From assembly GCA_036186865.1 (NCBI GenBank), contig AP025071.1, positions 11,019,879-11,083,878 of the forward strand: a stretch of 64,000 nt of DNA, read 5' to 3'. Both the position numbers and the translations under genes were made by a program. This document shows positions 42,106-52,865 of this stretch, piece after piece; within the stretch, counting starts at the first letter, position 1, and each line of letters begins with the position of its first letter. Origin of the DNA: Eustoma russellianum. Taxonomy: Eukaryota; Streptophyta; Magnoliopsida; Gentianales; Gentianaceae. The notes under the pieces were generated by a model. That model saw only the letters and a list, made by a program, of their open reading frames with translations, was not told the DNA's origin and made no database searches.

Positions 42106-45089
42106 TGTAGAAATAAGAGGTACATGTATGCATGATAACTTGCCATTACTTACCTTATTTAGCTTATATATTATGTTGCCGTACTAACGAGCCATGAAGC
42201 ATTAAAGCTTACATTATATGACAAACATTTGTTGTGTTTATACTATTTTCAGGTGCCACCATTAATGAACTAAACTAGTTCATTAAGTGAAGTACTTAGT
42301 TTAATAAACTAAGTAGTTCATTAAAGGAAGCTACATTTGGAAAAGGCACAAAGGCAACAAGGCTAAGGAAGGAAAGTTTTCTCCTCCTCCCCATCTTTAT
42401 TATACACGCCCCATACACATATATTATACATATTTTCAGATTTTTTGAAAAAGGCACATACACATGTATTCCAACGTACTATCGACACGTTATATATTCT
42501 ACGTACGTACGTTAACGTCACACCAGTATACTTAACTCATATTTATGAGTATATTCAGGTCTTATATCATATGATATAAGATATGGTGATGACAAATCAA
42601 ATACGACACGATAAAAGGTTCTAAACCGAAATTTGTCGTATCGGGCGAATACCGAAACTTCGCCAACGTGTCACGTACTTGCCATAAATAAATGGCCAGC
42701 CCATATACATCAAAAATTTATGTAAATTTCGTGCCATACATGATATGTTCAGCCAAAAATACTTTCCATGTTGGCACACACAAATCACCCCACATTAAAG
42801 CCAAAATGTGAAGATTCCAAGTTTAATTTTGTCACATGCAAATGGTACCACTTTAAGCCAGCCAAGTGCTGTGATTTAAAGTACATATTATATATATTAT
42901 GTATAACATAACATATATAACATGTGCAAAAGTTGGAATTTAAATTAGAGAAAAATCGGGTAATCGATAAATATCGAAAATTCAGTTTTCTATGCACATA
43001 ACATGGAACGTTTTTCTTGTACATCATGTGACACGTATCTAGACACTTTTTACATATGATATACATCTTAAAGTGTTCTAGAAAATTAAATTAAGGGCTG
43101 ATTGGAATATTACATGTGTGTATTATTAAGTATGCACTATTTTACAAAGTAAAAAAAATAAATAAATTTCAGCACATGTATACACATCATATAACGTCAC
43201 ATACAGCTGATTTGGAGCACATGTGGAGCTTTGTTGGCATATTGATTGGTCAAGGATCAATCATACATTGTTGGTGAATTGAAGAGAAAAGCTACAAAAG
43301 GTAAGAATCCAACATATATCTCTCTTATGTCACATGCTGAAAATTTCAGCATACCAACCTTAAGCTGGCCGAATTTTGCTTATTAAATGTGACATATTTT
43401 GTCATCTTTTATTAGGTGATTAATTGGAAGAAGATATGGTAAGGTTTTGAATATAATTTAAATAAATAAATGGTGATATCTCTACATATCACACATGCTG
43501 AAAATTTTTCAGCATGTGTACATGGTGTGGCCGAATTCTTAAGCATTTTTGTGTCCAAGTTCATTTCTTAGTTGGTAGCAATACTTGCCATATATTGTTG
43601 ATTCATTTTTATGATGAAAAATCAAAGAATAATTGGTATTATTTTGAAAGAAATGGAAGGTTACACATGCTGAAAATTCAGCATGGCAAGACACCTTAAT
43701 GGCCGAAATTTGCATAGGTTATGGAAGAATTTTATTGTCTTGCAATTTATGGTGTATTTCTTAAATTATGGAATGATTTTGTGATTGATTTTTGGCACAT
43801 GTTAAAGTGTATATCTCAGATTTTTTCCATGTCATCATGATGACAATGTTGAACCAATAAGGAGGTGCCAAGTAAGCAAAGGCTAAATGATCATCCAATG
43901 AGAAGTTGCCAAGTAAGCAAGGCCTTGTCACAATGATGTCTTACACTCTCTCAAGGACTTAAAAGAAAATTTTCAAGAGGGGGAGAAGCCCTAAGTGGAC
44001 GGCTGCAAGGTTAAAAGAGAAGAGAGGAGATCAAACAAAAACAACTACAAGCATTGCATTTCAAAGAGATCAAAAAGCCAAGCTCTTCTTCTTCTACATT
44101 ATCTTTCTTTCTTTCTTCTTGTAAGCCTATTGTATTCATATTCTTTCAATCTTGAATAGGCTTGAGATAAACCACCATTCATATATCTTTGTAAAAGATT
44201 GATCAAGGTGTGATCAATCTTCATTCTAGCAAGGTGGTGGTGTTCGTGAGAATTGTACTTACAATATAAGGTTTGTAAAGGGTTGGAGTTAAGGTGTAAC
44301 TCTATCAACCCTGCGGTAAGGTGTACTGCGTGTATGTGATTAGTGTGAACCAAGGAAGGTGTTCCTTGAAGACTGGAGTAGGTTGTTTATAACCGAACCA
44401 ATATAAAATTCTTGGTGCCATTTGCTTTCTGCATTTACTTTTCAGTTACTGCACTGTTTACTCTTCGTGTTCGCATTCGTAAAAATAGTAAACGATTTTC
44501 AAAAATTACGAACATTTCCAGAAATATACTTATACGTTCTAGGGTTAATTTGGCGCAAGTTTCAACCCTTTTGGATAAGTATAAGTCAATCAAACATCAA
44601 AAGTTCTGAGACTAGTGCAGTCTGATTTTCAGGCTTGCAAAGGTTGAGACTTTGATTGTAGTCGACCTACTTCCCAAAAGAATTTTCCAAAACTGTTTCA
44701 ATCCATTTAAATATAGTATATAAAGAGTTAGTGGTCAAATTTTTAGAGCATTTGGACGTTCACACAAATAGGAATTAATTTTTCAATACCATCTACCGTT
44801 TCTGGCAGATTTGCATAATCTGATTACCAATGGTTTTTGAAGGGGTTAAAGGTTGAATTTTTATTTGAAATTTTTAGGGGACCCTCATAACATCTGAGGC
44901 TAAGTTTTCTCAAAATTTCATAATTTTTGGAGACCTCTAACCTTGTTTTAAAAATGTTTTAAAACAGGTCCTGAAAACAGAATCTGTTTTCAGAACTTGA
45001 ATTGTTCAAGTTTAAAGAAATTTTAAAAACCACACTTTCCGCACCATCTATTCAACCCCCCCTTCTAGTGGTGCCTTGCAGATCCTACA
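42106..45089 (+). mobile_element. 3' LTR of copia A (2984 bp)
   Basis: It runs from TGTAGAAATAAGAGG to GATCCTACA, followed by the TCTTC target duplication. It lacks the 66-bp stretch near the LTR start that the 5' LTR has. It contains the 22-bp palindrome at 42560-42581 and the triple TGCTGAAA/TTTCAGCA palindromes around 43334, 43494 and 43669. Confidence 0.93.
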
Positions 45090-45567
45090 TCTTCTTCAAG
45101 TAATCAAAGGCAAGTAATCTACCTGTAAGTTCCTACGATTTGCGAAAGAGAAAAGGCCTATTTTTATATCAAATTGGATCACCATGCAGTAGTTTCATTC
45201 TGTGAATCTATATGTGATTTATGTGTTTCGATTTCAAGATTTGGCCGCTATTTGATTGAAATCATTGTTGTTGTTGTTTATTATGTGAAATCCTGCAAAT
45301 CACAATCCCTTGAACCCTACTTTGTTGATAATTGTGGTTGAAGGGAAGGGAGAGTGAAGCGATAAGATTTTTGGGTTTGATTTGATGAATGATGTGAGTT
45401 CTAGGCTTGAATCTTTGATGTGTATGTGAAAGATTTGTGTTGGGGAATTAAGGATGGATTGATAGTGAGGATTAGGCTTGAAATGGTTGGAAGAAAGTTG
45501 GAAATCAATTGGGATTTAGATCTGCAGTTTCTGTAGAAATCGTAGGATGAAAATTCTGGAAATTGAT

Positions 45568-45800
45568 GACGTCGATCAATCGACGTCACGGTATGATGTA
45601 CGTCGATCGATCGACGTATAAAAAGTGAGGGGCTGACGTGTTTCAGATGTACGTAGATCGATCGACGTAGGATGAGTGAGAGATCGATGTGTCTCAGATG
45701 AACGTCGATCGATCGGCATAGGTTGAGTGAGAGATCGACGTCCCTCAAATGGACGTCAATCGATCGACGTCAGGGTATGACGTACGTCAATCGATCAACA
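45568..45800. repeat. GTCGATCGATCGAC palindrome cluster in gypsy LTR I
   Basis: Six related palindromic cores (gacgtcgatcaatcgacgtc, tacgtcgatcgatcgacgta and variants) start at about 45568, 45600, 45651, 45702, 45752 and 45783. The period is about 30-50 bp with gagtgagagatcga-like spacers. Confidence 0.85.
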
Positions 45801-46246
45801 TCAGGGTATGACGTCCTCCTGTTTTGTGGAAAATTAAGGGAAGAAAGAGAGAAGTTAGGGGATCCTTTGGGGTGACCTTAGTGACTTCTTAGGACCTGAT
45901 TGAGGCTAGTTTAAGGCTTGGGAACACGACTTAGGATGGTGAATCAACGGGGGAGACTTTCTAATGTATTTGAATCGGATTTTAAGGTGTATGATCTAAG
46001 GGGTTAAGAATGAACGTTTGAGGCTTCGATATGGTTCAAATGAAACGTGTGAGAAGAGTTACTTCATTCCTGGTATCCTTAGTGTGAAAGCTTATGTGAG
46101 GTAGGTTTAAGCTTGTGAAGATACGATGAAAGTGAGAATGTGATTTGAAGTATGTGATTGACCAACGTGATTGATATGAGAAGTCTTGCATTCTTGCATC
46201 ATGGCACTTGCATTTGCATAATGTTTTGATAAAAGCTATGCCTCGG

Positions 46247-46450
46247 TACAGGGTATAAAGTTTATGAAATGAGCTGTGATGTGTTACAGGGTATAAAGAC
46301 AAACTGTAACCATCACAGGGTATAAAGTTGAGCTGTAATGTGTCATAGGGTATAAAGACAAGCTGTGGCACATTACAGGGTATAAAGTTGAGCTGTGGTG
46401 CGTCACAGGGTATAAAGACAAGCTGTGGCCCACCACAGGGTATAAAGTTA
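46247..46450. repeat. Minisatellite with CAGGGTATAAAG core
   Basis: Seven repeats of about 30 bp alternate gttgagctgtg and gacaagctgtgg between (a)cagggtataaag cores. They lie just upstream of the hairpin/mini-ORF module of LTR I. The overlapping minus-strand frames (LYPVTHHSS repeats) are by-products of the repeat. Confidence 0.9.
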
Positions 46451-46742
46451 TGTGACCGGACATTGTGACATGCATTGCACTGTTTTGAAAAGAATTGCAT
46501 AAGTATTTGTGACTGTGTAGTGTAGTGCATATTTTGTCATGCATCACGTGAGTCGTTATGATATGATTGATTTGTAACCTGATTGTTATTGAACTGATGA
46601 ATGTTTATGAGTTATTGCTCTTATGCTGTTATGCTATTAATCTATGCTCTTGAAAGTATACAAGACATGTGCCCCTCACCCCTTGTTATAAATATTACTC
46701 ATGTCTTGCCATGCATTGGTCCCGTATGTCTTATAAGCGGGT

Positions 46743-46852
46743 TACTTGCTAGCATTTTTCGCTCAGGGTACTACCTTTGTTTTGCAGATGAGCCTAGTTA
46801 CAACATGATTTTCATAGAAGACGACGGCGAGTGGGCTGAATGGGATGTTTAG
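46743..46852 (+). other. Module of LTR I: TTACTTGCT motif, acceptor-like site and mini-ORF
   Basis: GTTACTTGCTAGC...TCGCTCAGG is a degraded version of the hairpin in B, F and J. It is followed by tttgttttgcag (to 46787) and the open frame DEPSYNMIFIEDDGEWAEWDV-TAG. The frame aligns with the IED motif of the B and J mini-ORFs. An ATG-started frame begins upstream at 46601, but the upstream residues show no family resemblance. Confidence 0.5.
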
Positions 46853-47131
46853 AGCTTATTTTGGGATTTGTTTTAGATAATTCTTATTACCTTAGCTTCC
46901 TTTCGAACATTGAGGATGTAGATGGCTACGTCCATAAACAGTTTTAATTTCTTATGTTTTCTTTTGGAGTACAACATTAATGGAGTTAGACGTTACTTTA
47001 CACATGTTTCCGTGCATATCCTCTTACGTCATTGATGATGTGTATTTGAGAGATGAGACGTCTTGTAGTCTTCTCAGTAAGCTACGACGGGTGCACCGGT
47101 TCGGATCCGCTGTCCGGGTCGGGGCGCTACA

Positions 47132-48476
47132 TTCCTACCTAAGATGAAGCTTGATGATTGCTTGAAATTGAAGAATTCCCTTGGTTCTTGGCTTGGGTCC
47201 TCACGGTTGGAGGATGGAGAAAATGAAAAAGAAACCTTGGTTGCTAGAAAGAGAAAATGTGAAGACGAGATTTTAGAGAATGAAAGATTTGTGTTATGAG
47301 ATGAGAGGGGAAATAGAGGATTTTGCTTTGAAATATAGAAGCCTCCCTTTTGTCTTATGTTGGGCGAAATCTAGGTAATGGAGGAATGATTATATCTTGG
47401 TTGGGGAAAGGTGATTGCAAGAAAAGAAATCTTGCATGCAATGTAATTGGAGGGGGAAATAGTAGTGTAAGAGGTAGAAGTGATGTGAGTTAGGATATGT
47501 AAGAAAACAAAGTAGTGCATGAATTCCTATTGGAAAAGCATTGGAAGGTGTAAGAGTCTACTATGATGGCTATGTAAGACAAATTATCTTGCTTCCTAGC
47601 GTTGGCCAAAATTCTTGTGTGATAGATAATGATGAAACTTATTGTAGTAGGAAAAATAGAAAGAGAATTTAGCATGCAATCTTATTGGGTATTTGTCTCA
47701 CTTTGTGTAAGAATAGAAATGATTAAAGGTAATAATGAAAAGGAACCTTTTGGCCTTTTCTTTTCTACTTGGCCGAAATTTACTACATAAAGGAGGAGTC
47801 ATGATTTCTTGCCATGTATGGTAGAGAATTTGTGAATAGCCTTACATGTTGTTTGATTTGTAGTGATTGGTCTTTACATTATAATAAAAGAGTTGGAGGA
47901 AAAATAGGCTTAAAATAATTTTAAGTTTTGTCCCCTTATTTTTGCCGAAATCTAGAGTGGTGGAAGGCTATGATTATCCTTCTTAGGTTAGTACATTGAT
48001 GAACAGGGTGAATTTTCTTTGCATGTATTTTGATTGGTAGCCATTCATGTATGGTGCAAGAGTGGTAATGATGAAAAGAAATCCAAAGAAAGAAAATATA
48101 ATAAGTAATAAGAGTTATAAGGCATGCATGGCGAAAGTGTGGAGATAGCAATATTGTGTAAGACAAGTTGGTCTTGCATGGGGGTGGACGGTTGAGAAAG
48201 AAAATAGTGGGGTAGAATTTACCACTTTATCTTGTCTTATTTCTTCATGTTTATTTTTTCCCCTTTATTTAATTCCTAACTAAAGGTTGTATCACTCACT
48301 TATATACGTTGTTGGTTAGTCTTACACCTATTGAATTAATTCTTTGTAGTTCCTAGATTTATCTTTAGGTACCCTATTCATATTAACTCAAGTGTTGTAC
48401 AACAACCACTCATAATTTCTATCGGGGTTTCCCTTTGTCTTTTTTATCCCGTAGTCCAGAGATGCGGGTTGTAACA
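47132..48476 (-). mobile_element. Gypsy J 3' LTR, proximal part
   Basis: On the minus strand it begins TGTTACAACCCGCATC at 48476, directly after the polypurine tract, and continues leftward to solo LTR I. It has repeated gccgaaat motifs like LTR B. No gene is supported; frames at 47490-47675 and 47936-48166 are LTR sequence. Confidence 0.75.
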
Positions 48477-48949
48477 GTCCTCCCTCCTTATAAAATGTTT
48501 CGTCCTTGAAACTTAGGGTCCCATCGTGACTTACTGCTTAATGGTTCTTCCAACGACTTCATCCTTAGGACAGGTAACGAGGATTTTCTAACGGAATGTC
48601 TTGACTTTTCAACAGGTTTTTCTAAAATCATGACTTTTAGTTTTGACTTGAAATCAATAATTTCCACCATTAGGGTACGTAATTTGTGGTTAAAACCGTG
48701 ATATAACTCATTCTAATTCGGGTGCTCTAGTAATTAGTTCTTCTGATATAAATACCACAATACTGCTACTCCATAAGTGCTAACATTCCGAATGTTTTGA
48801 TCATAGCTAAGTTACGTATTTTGTCATACCTGATGTTGCGTCTAATATCCAAAATCCCAGATTGGCTTTCTTAAATATGATGGTCCATTCGTGAGGGTCC
48901 TTCTCGTTGTCGTACTTGTATCTGTAGAATCCTTCTCCTTCTGGGACAT

Positions 48950-49882
48950 CTCTTATCCGATGTCCTGTCTCACCACACCCGAAGCAGGTATCAGTCCCTA
49001 AATTACATTTGCCCGTGTGTCGCTTCCAACATCGTGGGCATCTTGAGATTGCTGCCTGTTGGGAATATAGACTCCATCTTCATGTCCTATCTCTCTTGTT
49101 TCTCTGCTCATGATCTAAAGAAGAGATAGCTAGTTCCACTCTATAGCAATTTTCCATTAACTTCTCAAAAGTGTCAGATTGTAGCCCAACCATCCAATTC
49201 TGAATTCGGGGGTCCAGACCACGTCAGAATCTGATCATCTTAATGGTGCCATCACTCATAATTTCTGGAAGACACCTTCCTAATTGACAAACCGTTGGAA
49301 ATATTCAGAGACCGAAACACCTGTTTGTTGCTTCAGGTTATTAAATTCTTCCACCCTTTATTCCAGCAAAGCTGGGGGAAGGTAGAATATACAAAAGTCC
49401 TCTATAAAATCAGTCCATGACACTTGCAGAGGCAATGTTTGTATATGTGTCCTCCACCATTGTCTAGCTCGCCGTGTTAGAAACGGCCATGTGACCCGCA
49501 CTTTTGCCTCTTCAGGTATGTGTATCAGACAAAAACTATCCTCTACCTTTTCCAACCACTTCTGCTTCTTTTGGGTCAGGTTCTCCACGAAAATTTGGTA
49601 CTTGGATCCTGATTAATAGTCCATAATAATACCCAAGACTCCTCTGTGTCTGAGATTGAGACGGAGGAGGTGTAGGCACTGAAACCCGAGCTGTCTGAGT
49701 CTGCGATAATCCGGCTAGATGGCTCAATACTGAATAGCCTCCATGACAATGCGAATAGCCTCTTCCATGGAAAGTGGCACGTGCGATGTAACTGGTGTCA
49801 GTGGTACTTCCATCGACCTAGAAACTGGAATCACCCCTGGTGAAGTCGGTGAGGGGGTGCGGCTTCTTGATCGTGATGTCAT
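48950..49882 (-). pseudogene. Gypsy J gag (broken)
   Basis: ATG at 49882 starts MTSRSRSRTPSPTSPG, a basic serine-rich N-terminus. After several lesions, retrotrans-gag sequence is readable: KKQKWLEKVEDSFCLIHIPEEAKVRVTWPFLTRRARQWWRTH (49358-49588, with the conserved WW), SWTDFIEDFCIFYLPPALLE, stop, then VEEFNNLKQQTGVSVSEYFQRFVN. Near 48990 the knuckle reads CFGCGETGHRIRDV, so its final Cys is lost. The product would be the particle protein. It has multiple stops and at least one shift near 49570. Confidence 0.8.
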
Positions 49883-50098
49883 CCTGCAGAAATCATCGCG
49901 TTATTATTATTAGTCTCTATTATATAAAATTCCTCTTATAGTTTATCTATTATACTCCTTATCATACCCTTCGGAACTGCTCTAGGTTACACTTACTAAA
50001 TTGTCTCACTTCCTAAATCAATCTTAAGTTCTAAAATCATAACCTATGTACTCGTCGTTATTTAGCTTTTGTTGTCCGCTTTGGATCTGGAGCGTTGG

Positions 50099-50110
50099 GC
50101 TCAGATACCA
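50099..50110 (-). other. Primer binding site of gypsy J
   Basis: The reverse complement is TGGTATCTGAGC, a one-base variant of the initiator-Met type site, two bases from the LTR end (TGTAGCGCC at 50113). Confidence 0.85.
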
Positions 50111-50393
50111 CCTGTAGCGCCCTGCCCAGAACTAGGGTCTCGGCACGGTGCACTCGTCGTACTCTACTACGAGAAATACAAGGCATCGATGTCATACATG
50201 TACAAATCGTAATAACATGTATCGATAAGCAGAAACGAAATAACATAAGCAAAAACAAACGACAACCGAAGTACATCCTAATACATCAACATGAGTGTCA
50301 TAGATATATCCATAGCACAAAATATCAAAATACAGACCTGAGTATCCAAAATACAAAAGATGCCATAGCCAGCTACTAGTCAGCTCCATACGT

Positions 50394-50450
50394 CTAATCT
50401 CGGGGCTCGTCTTCAATGAACTCTGGTTCAGGGTCATGTGGAATCTGCAT
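50394..50450 (-). other. Mini-ORF of gypsy LTR J (MQIPHDPEPEFIEDEPRD)
   Basis: An 18-residue ATG-to-TAG frame. The ATG overlaps the acceptor-like catgcag. PEPE plus FIEDEPR matches the LTR B mini-ORF (PEPE...WIEDEPR), although the nucleotides are not closely alike. No known domain. Confidence 0.5.
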
Positions 50451-50465
50451 GGTGAAATAAAGGGG

Positions 50466-50486
50466 TGAGCGATAACGAATCGCTCA
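50466..50486 (-). promoter_or_regulatory. Perfect hairpin of gypsy LTR J
   Basis: TGAGCGAT and ATCGCTCA form an 8-bp stem with a 5-nt loop, next to CTACTTGC on the minus strand. It is the best-preserved member of the set in B, F and J. Confidence 0.65.
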
Positions 50487-51836
50487 GCAAGTAGTTCTGC
50501 CTAGGTTCGTCAAGTGGATCATACATGGGGACTGGGGTGATGGGTGATGCAGAATGGTGTAACACATGTATCATAATGCTCAGCGTAAATAGGAATAGAT
50601 AAACATAGAGTGAGTGCAGAATAATAAAGCATAGTATAAGTGCGGAAACAGTAAAGCAGATACTATCTCATGGATAACTATCACAGATAAAGACATCATA
50701 AAAGAAACATGCATTCTTTGTTAAGCATCCTTGTCTTAATCCTTAATTACTTTGTTCTTGAGTACAATCTTCTTTGGTTTGTTCTGGTCGTTCATTAGTC
50801 ATACTTGGTCTCGGTTTTACAGATTCATGACCTAGAGTTATTAGAGGGTGCATGAGACATGAACGTGACGTATGCATTGTAAAACTTTATGAAAAACATT
50901 TCATTTCATACTTGCATAAACATAACATGACATGGGTGGCTATAGCCCTTTTGCATAACATAAGAATGATACTCACGAAATACCAAATGATTCCTCGAGT
51001 AGCCACGAGTACGGTCTATGAATCCCGATGGTTCAACCACGGTGTTACATCATACGTACATAGGACTAACAGTGATGCACTACAGCAGAGAATCCGAGTC
51101 CCGGACGCAGTGTTACACTCTGTGATAACGTATTTTGCCCCTGACATCCTCCCCCAGGACCAGACATCATGCAGCTCTCCATACTAAACGTCGTAGACGT
51201 AACAGAAAGGCAGGGAACCCTTACCCCGGGCAAAGTGTTACACTTAGCTTGCATATCATGCGTATAAAGATAGGTCAAGAGCCCTTGTCCCAGACAAGGT
51301 GTTACACTCACCTATGGATACATGTATAAGTCGTATGGAATCAATCGTCTCGTGGTACAAATTCTTTAAATCATGTAAACCTTATAACATTTCATGCAGC
51401 ATTTATAAACATGTCTTGAAAACAACTTTAAGTTGACGGAAAATCATGAAAACATCATGCATGAGAGTATGTGGTATGTAGTTTTCTTTTATACTCTTAC
51501 ATTAAGTGCAACCTTACTTGTAGATACTTTCATTCCGTTAATTTGTTATGATTGGGTTAAGTTACTTACTATGTGGGGCCGTATATCATGACTTGAAAAA
51601 TTTACATATTCATAATACTAGATATTCAAGTTATATCGTGTTATCAATCAAACTAATATTAAGACACATTTAGTTCGTATTTACATAATATATCAAAGGT
51701 TACTTCAAATATTGATGATGACCGAAAATTGGGCTTAGAGCCGAAAGGCACTCTTGCTCCAATTTAGCTTTGTTCATTCTTTTCTTTAAAATTACATTGG
51801 ATTTTAATTGTCTTAGACAATTATAACCTTTGCTGA

Positions 51837-52865
51837 TGTTATGATCCCATGGAAATTAATTTATGTTTGTACTTTAGTAAGTACCAAAAAGGCCATTGGG
51901 CCGAAATTAGTGTGGTCCAAAGATTGAAACTTTCACATTATGTAATTGTGACACTTATGGTGTTGTACCCAACAGAAATCATGCTTTTTCTCCGACTCTT
52001 ATGTAGTGGTTTAATAAAATATCAGTCCTTCCAAGTGCATTTTATTAAATTCCATTATTTCTTCTTCAATTAAATTTCCTTAAAATAAATATTATAAGAA
52101 GTTATATAATTATATAAGTATGTCCCATGAAGCAAGTGAAATGACAATTATACCCTCACAACCCTTTTGTAGAAATCGGCCTAAATAGGGTCTTGGAGAC
52201 TCTAGAACCATATTATTTCTTAATTCCAACTAACTACTTTATTAGCCCTCTTAAAACCATTCTTAAAAGCTTACACATGTAGTAAATAGTCTCATGATTA
52301 TGCTCCAAGATTTTGAAGAGTCTCCTTCTTCTTTTATTTAGGTCGGCCGAATACCCCCTTTTGCATTCCATGGAACCTCCTTCAAGATTACACTAGAAAC
52401 TTCATCTCATTCCTCTCTCAAAATCCTCTCAAGGTCTCACCCCAAGCAAACCCTTAAAGGTCTCTTGCATACTTAGGCTACTCCTCATCACTTCATTTTG
52501 GCAAGCTTGGACTAAGGAGATTCAAGACCATCATCTTCTTAAGCTCTCAAACTCATCTAGGTAAGTTGCATTCTAAATTCTAAAGTGAATTCCAAATTGC
52601 AATTGTAAAACTCAACTTGTGCCTTTTTCCTTCTATAAAAACCGTGACCCACTAATGGTCACTAGGTGAAGATTTTTCAAGCTATTAGGTGGTGCTAGCA
52701 TCTTGGTGAGTTGGACCTTATTCAATCTCCATTTGAGCTCTATTTTTGTAAGAAAATATAGCCTCAATCTAGCTCTTTTGTTCATTAAAATAGTAGCTAA
52801 TGTTCACCTTTCTCCCCTATCCCAAAACCGTATGCATTATCGGAAGAGTGTCCTAGGTCACCATG
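51837..52865 (+). mobile_element. 5' part of a plus-strand gypsy LTR (L)
   Basis: It starts TGTTATGATCCCATGG, like F and I. From about 52540 it matches LTR B (in reverse) in ordered blocks: catctaggtaagt, aaaaccgtgacc, cactagg, ggtgctag and aaaaccgt. The 3' two thirds are absent; LINE ORF1 sequence begins near 52866. No gene. 52320-52560 contains a leader-like ct-rich stretch ending in the donor-like site. Confidence 0.6.

Larger units (their letters stand above)
33679..45089 (+). mobile_element. Full-length Sirevirus-like copia element (family A)
   Basis: Target duplication TCTTC (33674-33678 and 45090-45094) flanks 11,411 bp. It contains a 5' LTR (33679-36728), primer site, gag, protease, integrase, RT and RNase H in copia order, repeated polypurine tracts, and a 3' LTR (42106-45089). 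All domains are present but the polyprotein carries several stops and frameshifts, so this copy is not autonomous. The GTAGAAATAAGAGG start and GATCCTACA end are shared by both LTRs. Confidence 0.95.
33295..47131 (+). mobile_element. Gypsy solo LTR (I), interrupted by copia A
   Basis: Without the copia insertion (33679-45089 plus one 5-bp TSD) the LTR is about 2.4 kb. It starts TGTTATGCCCCAC and ends GGGGCGCTACA. Neither a primer site nor a polypurine tract adjoins it, so it is a solo LTR. Flanks ttctt (33290-33294) and ttcct (47132-47136) are a probable target duplication with one mismatch. It contains a GTAAGT site at 45126, palindromes at 45568-45800, a minisatellite at 46247-46450, a degenerate hairpin region and a mini-ORF. 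Confidence 0.75.
48477..50112 (-). mobile_element. Interior of gypsy J: gag-only, 1.6 kb
   Basis: In minus-strand order: primer site (50110-50099, TGGTATCTGAGC), leader, broken gag (about 49882-48950) and a chromovirus-like 3' signature: AGTTTCAAGGACGAAAC then TTATAAGGAGGGAGGAC as polypurine tract next to the LTR. No protease, RT, RNase H or integrase residues can be found in the 0.45 kb between gag and the tract. It resembles gypsy F in layout. Confidence 0.8.
50113..51836 (-). mobile_element. Gypsy J 5' LTR (far end uncertain)
   Basis: Its 3' end reads ...CAGGGCGCTACA on the minus strand. It contains a mini-ORF (50450-50394), an acceptor-like site, a perfect hairpin and, at about 51000-51310, four degenerate repeats with a gtgttacac core. 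The start matching TGTTACAACCCG of the 3' LTR was not found, so the LTR is probably truncated where LTR L begins. Small frames at 50852-51187 and 51066-51311 are not supported. Confidence 0.65.

Noticed and set aside
46036..46547. Minus-strand frames with LYPVTHHSS repeats
   Set aside because: Created by the CAGGGTATAAAG minisatellite read on the opposite strand.
50852..51329. Small frames in the gypsy J LTR
   Set aside because: They overlap the LTR repeat region, have no similarity to any family and occur on both strands at once.
51547..51560. Alternative LTR start TGTTATGATTGG for LTR L
   Set aside because: TGTTATGATCCCATGG at 51837 matches the other gypsy LTR starts better, but the choice is not certain.
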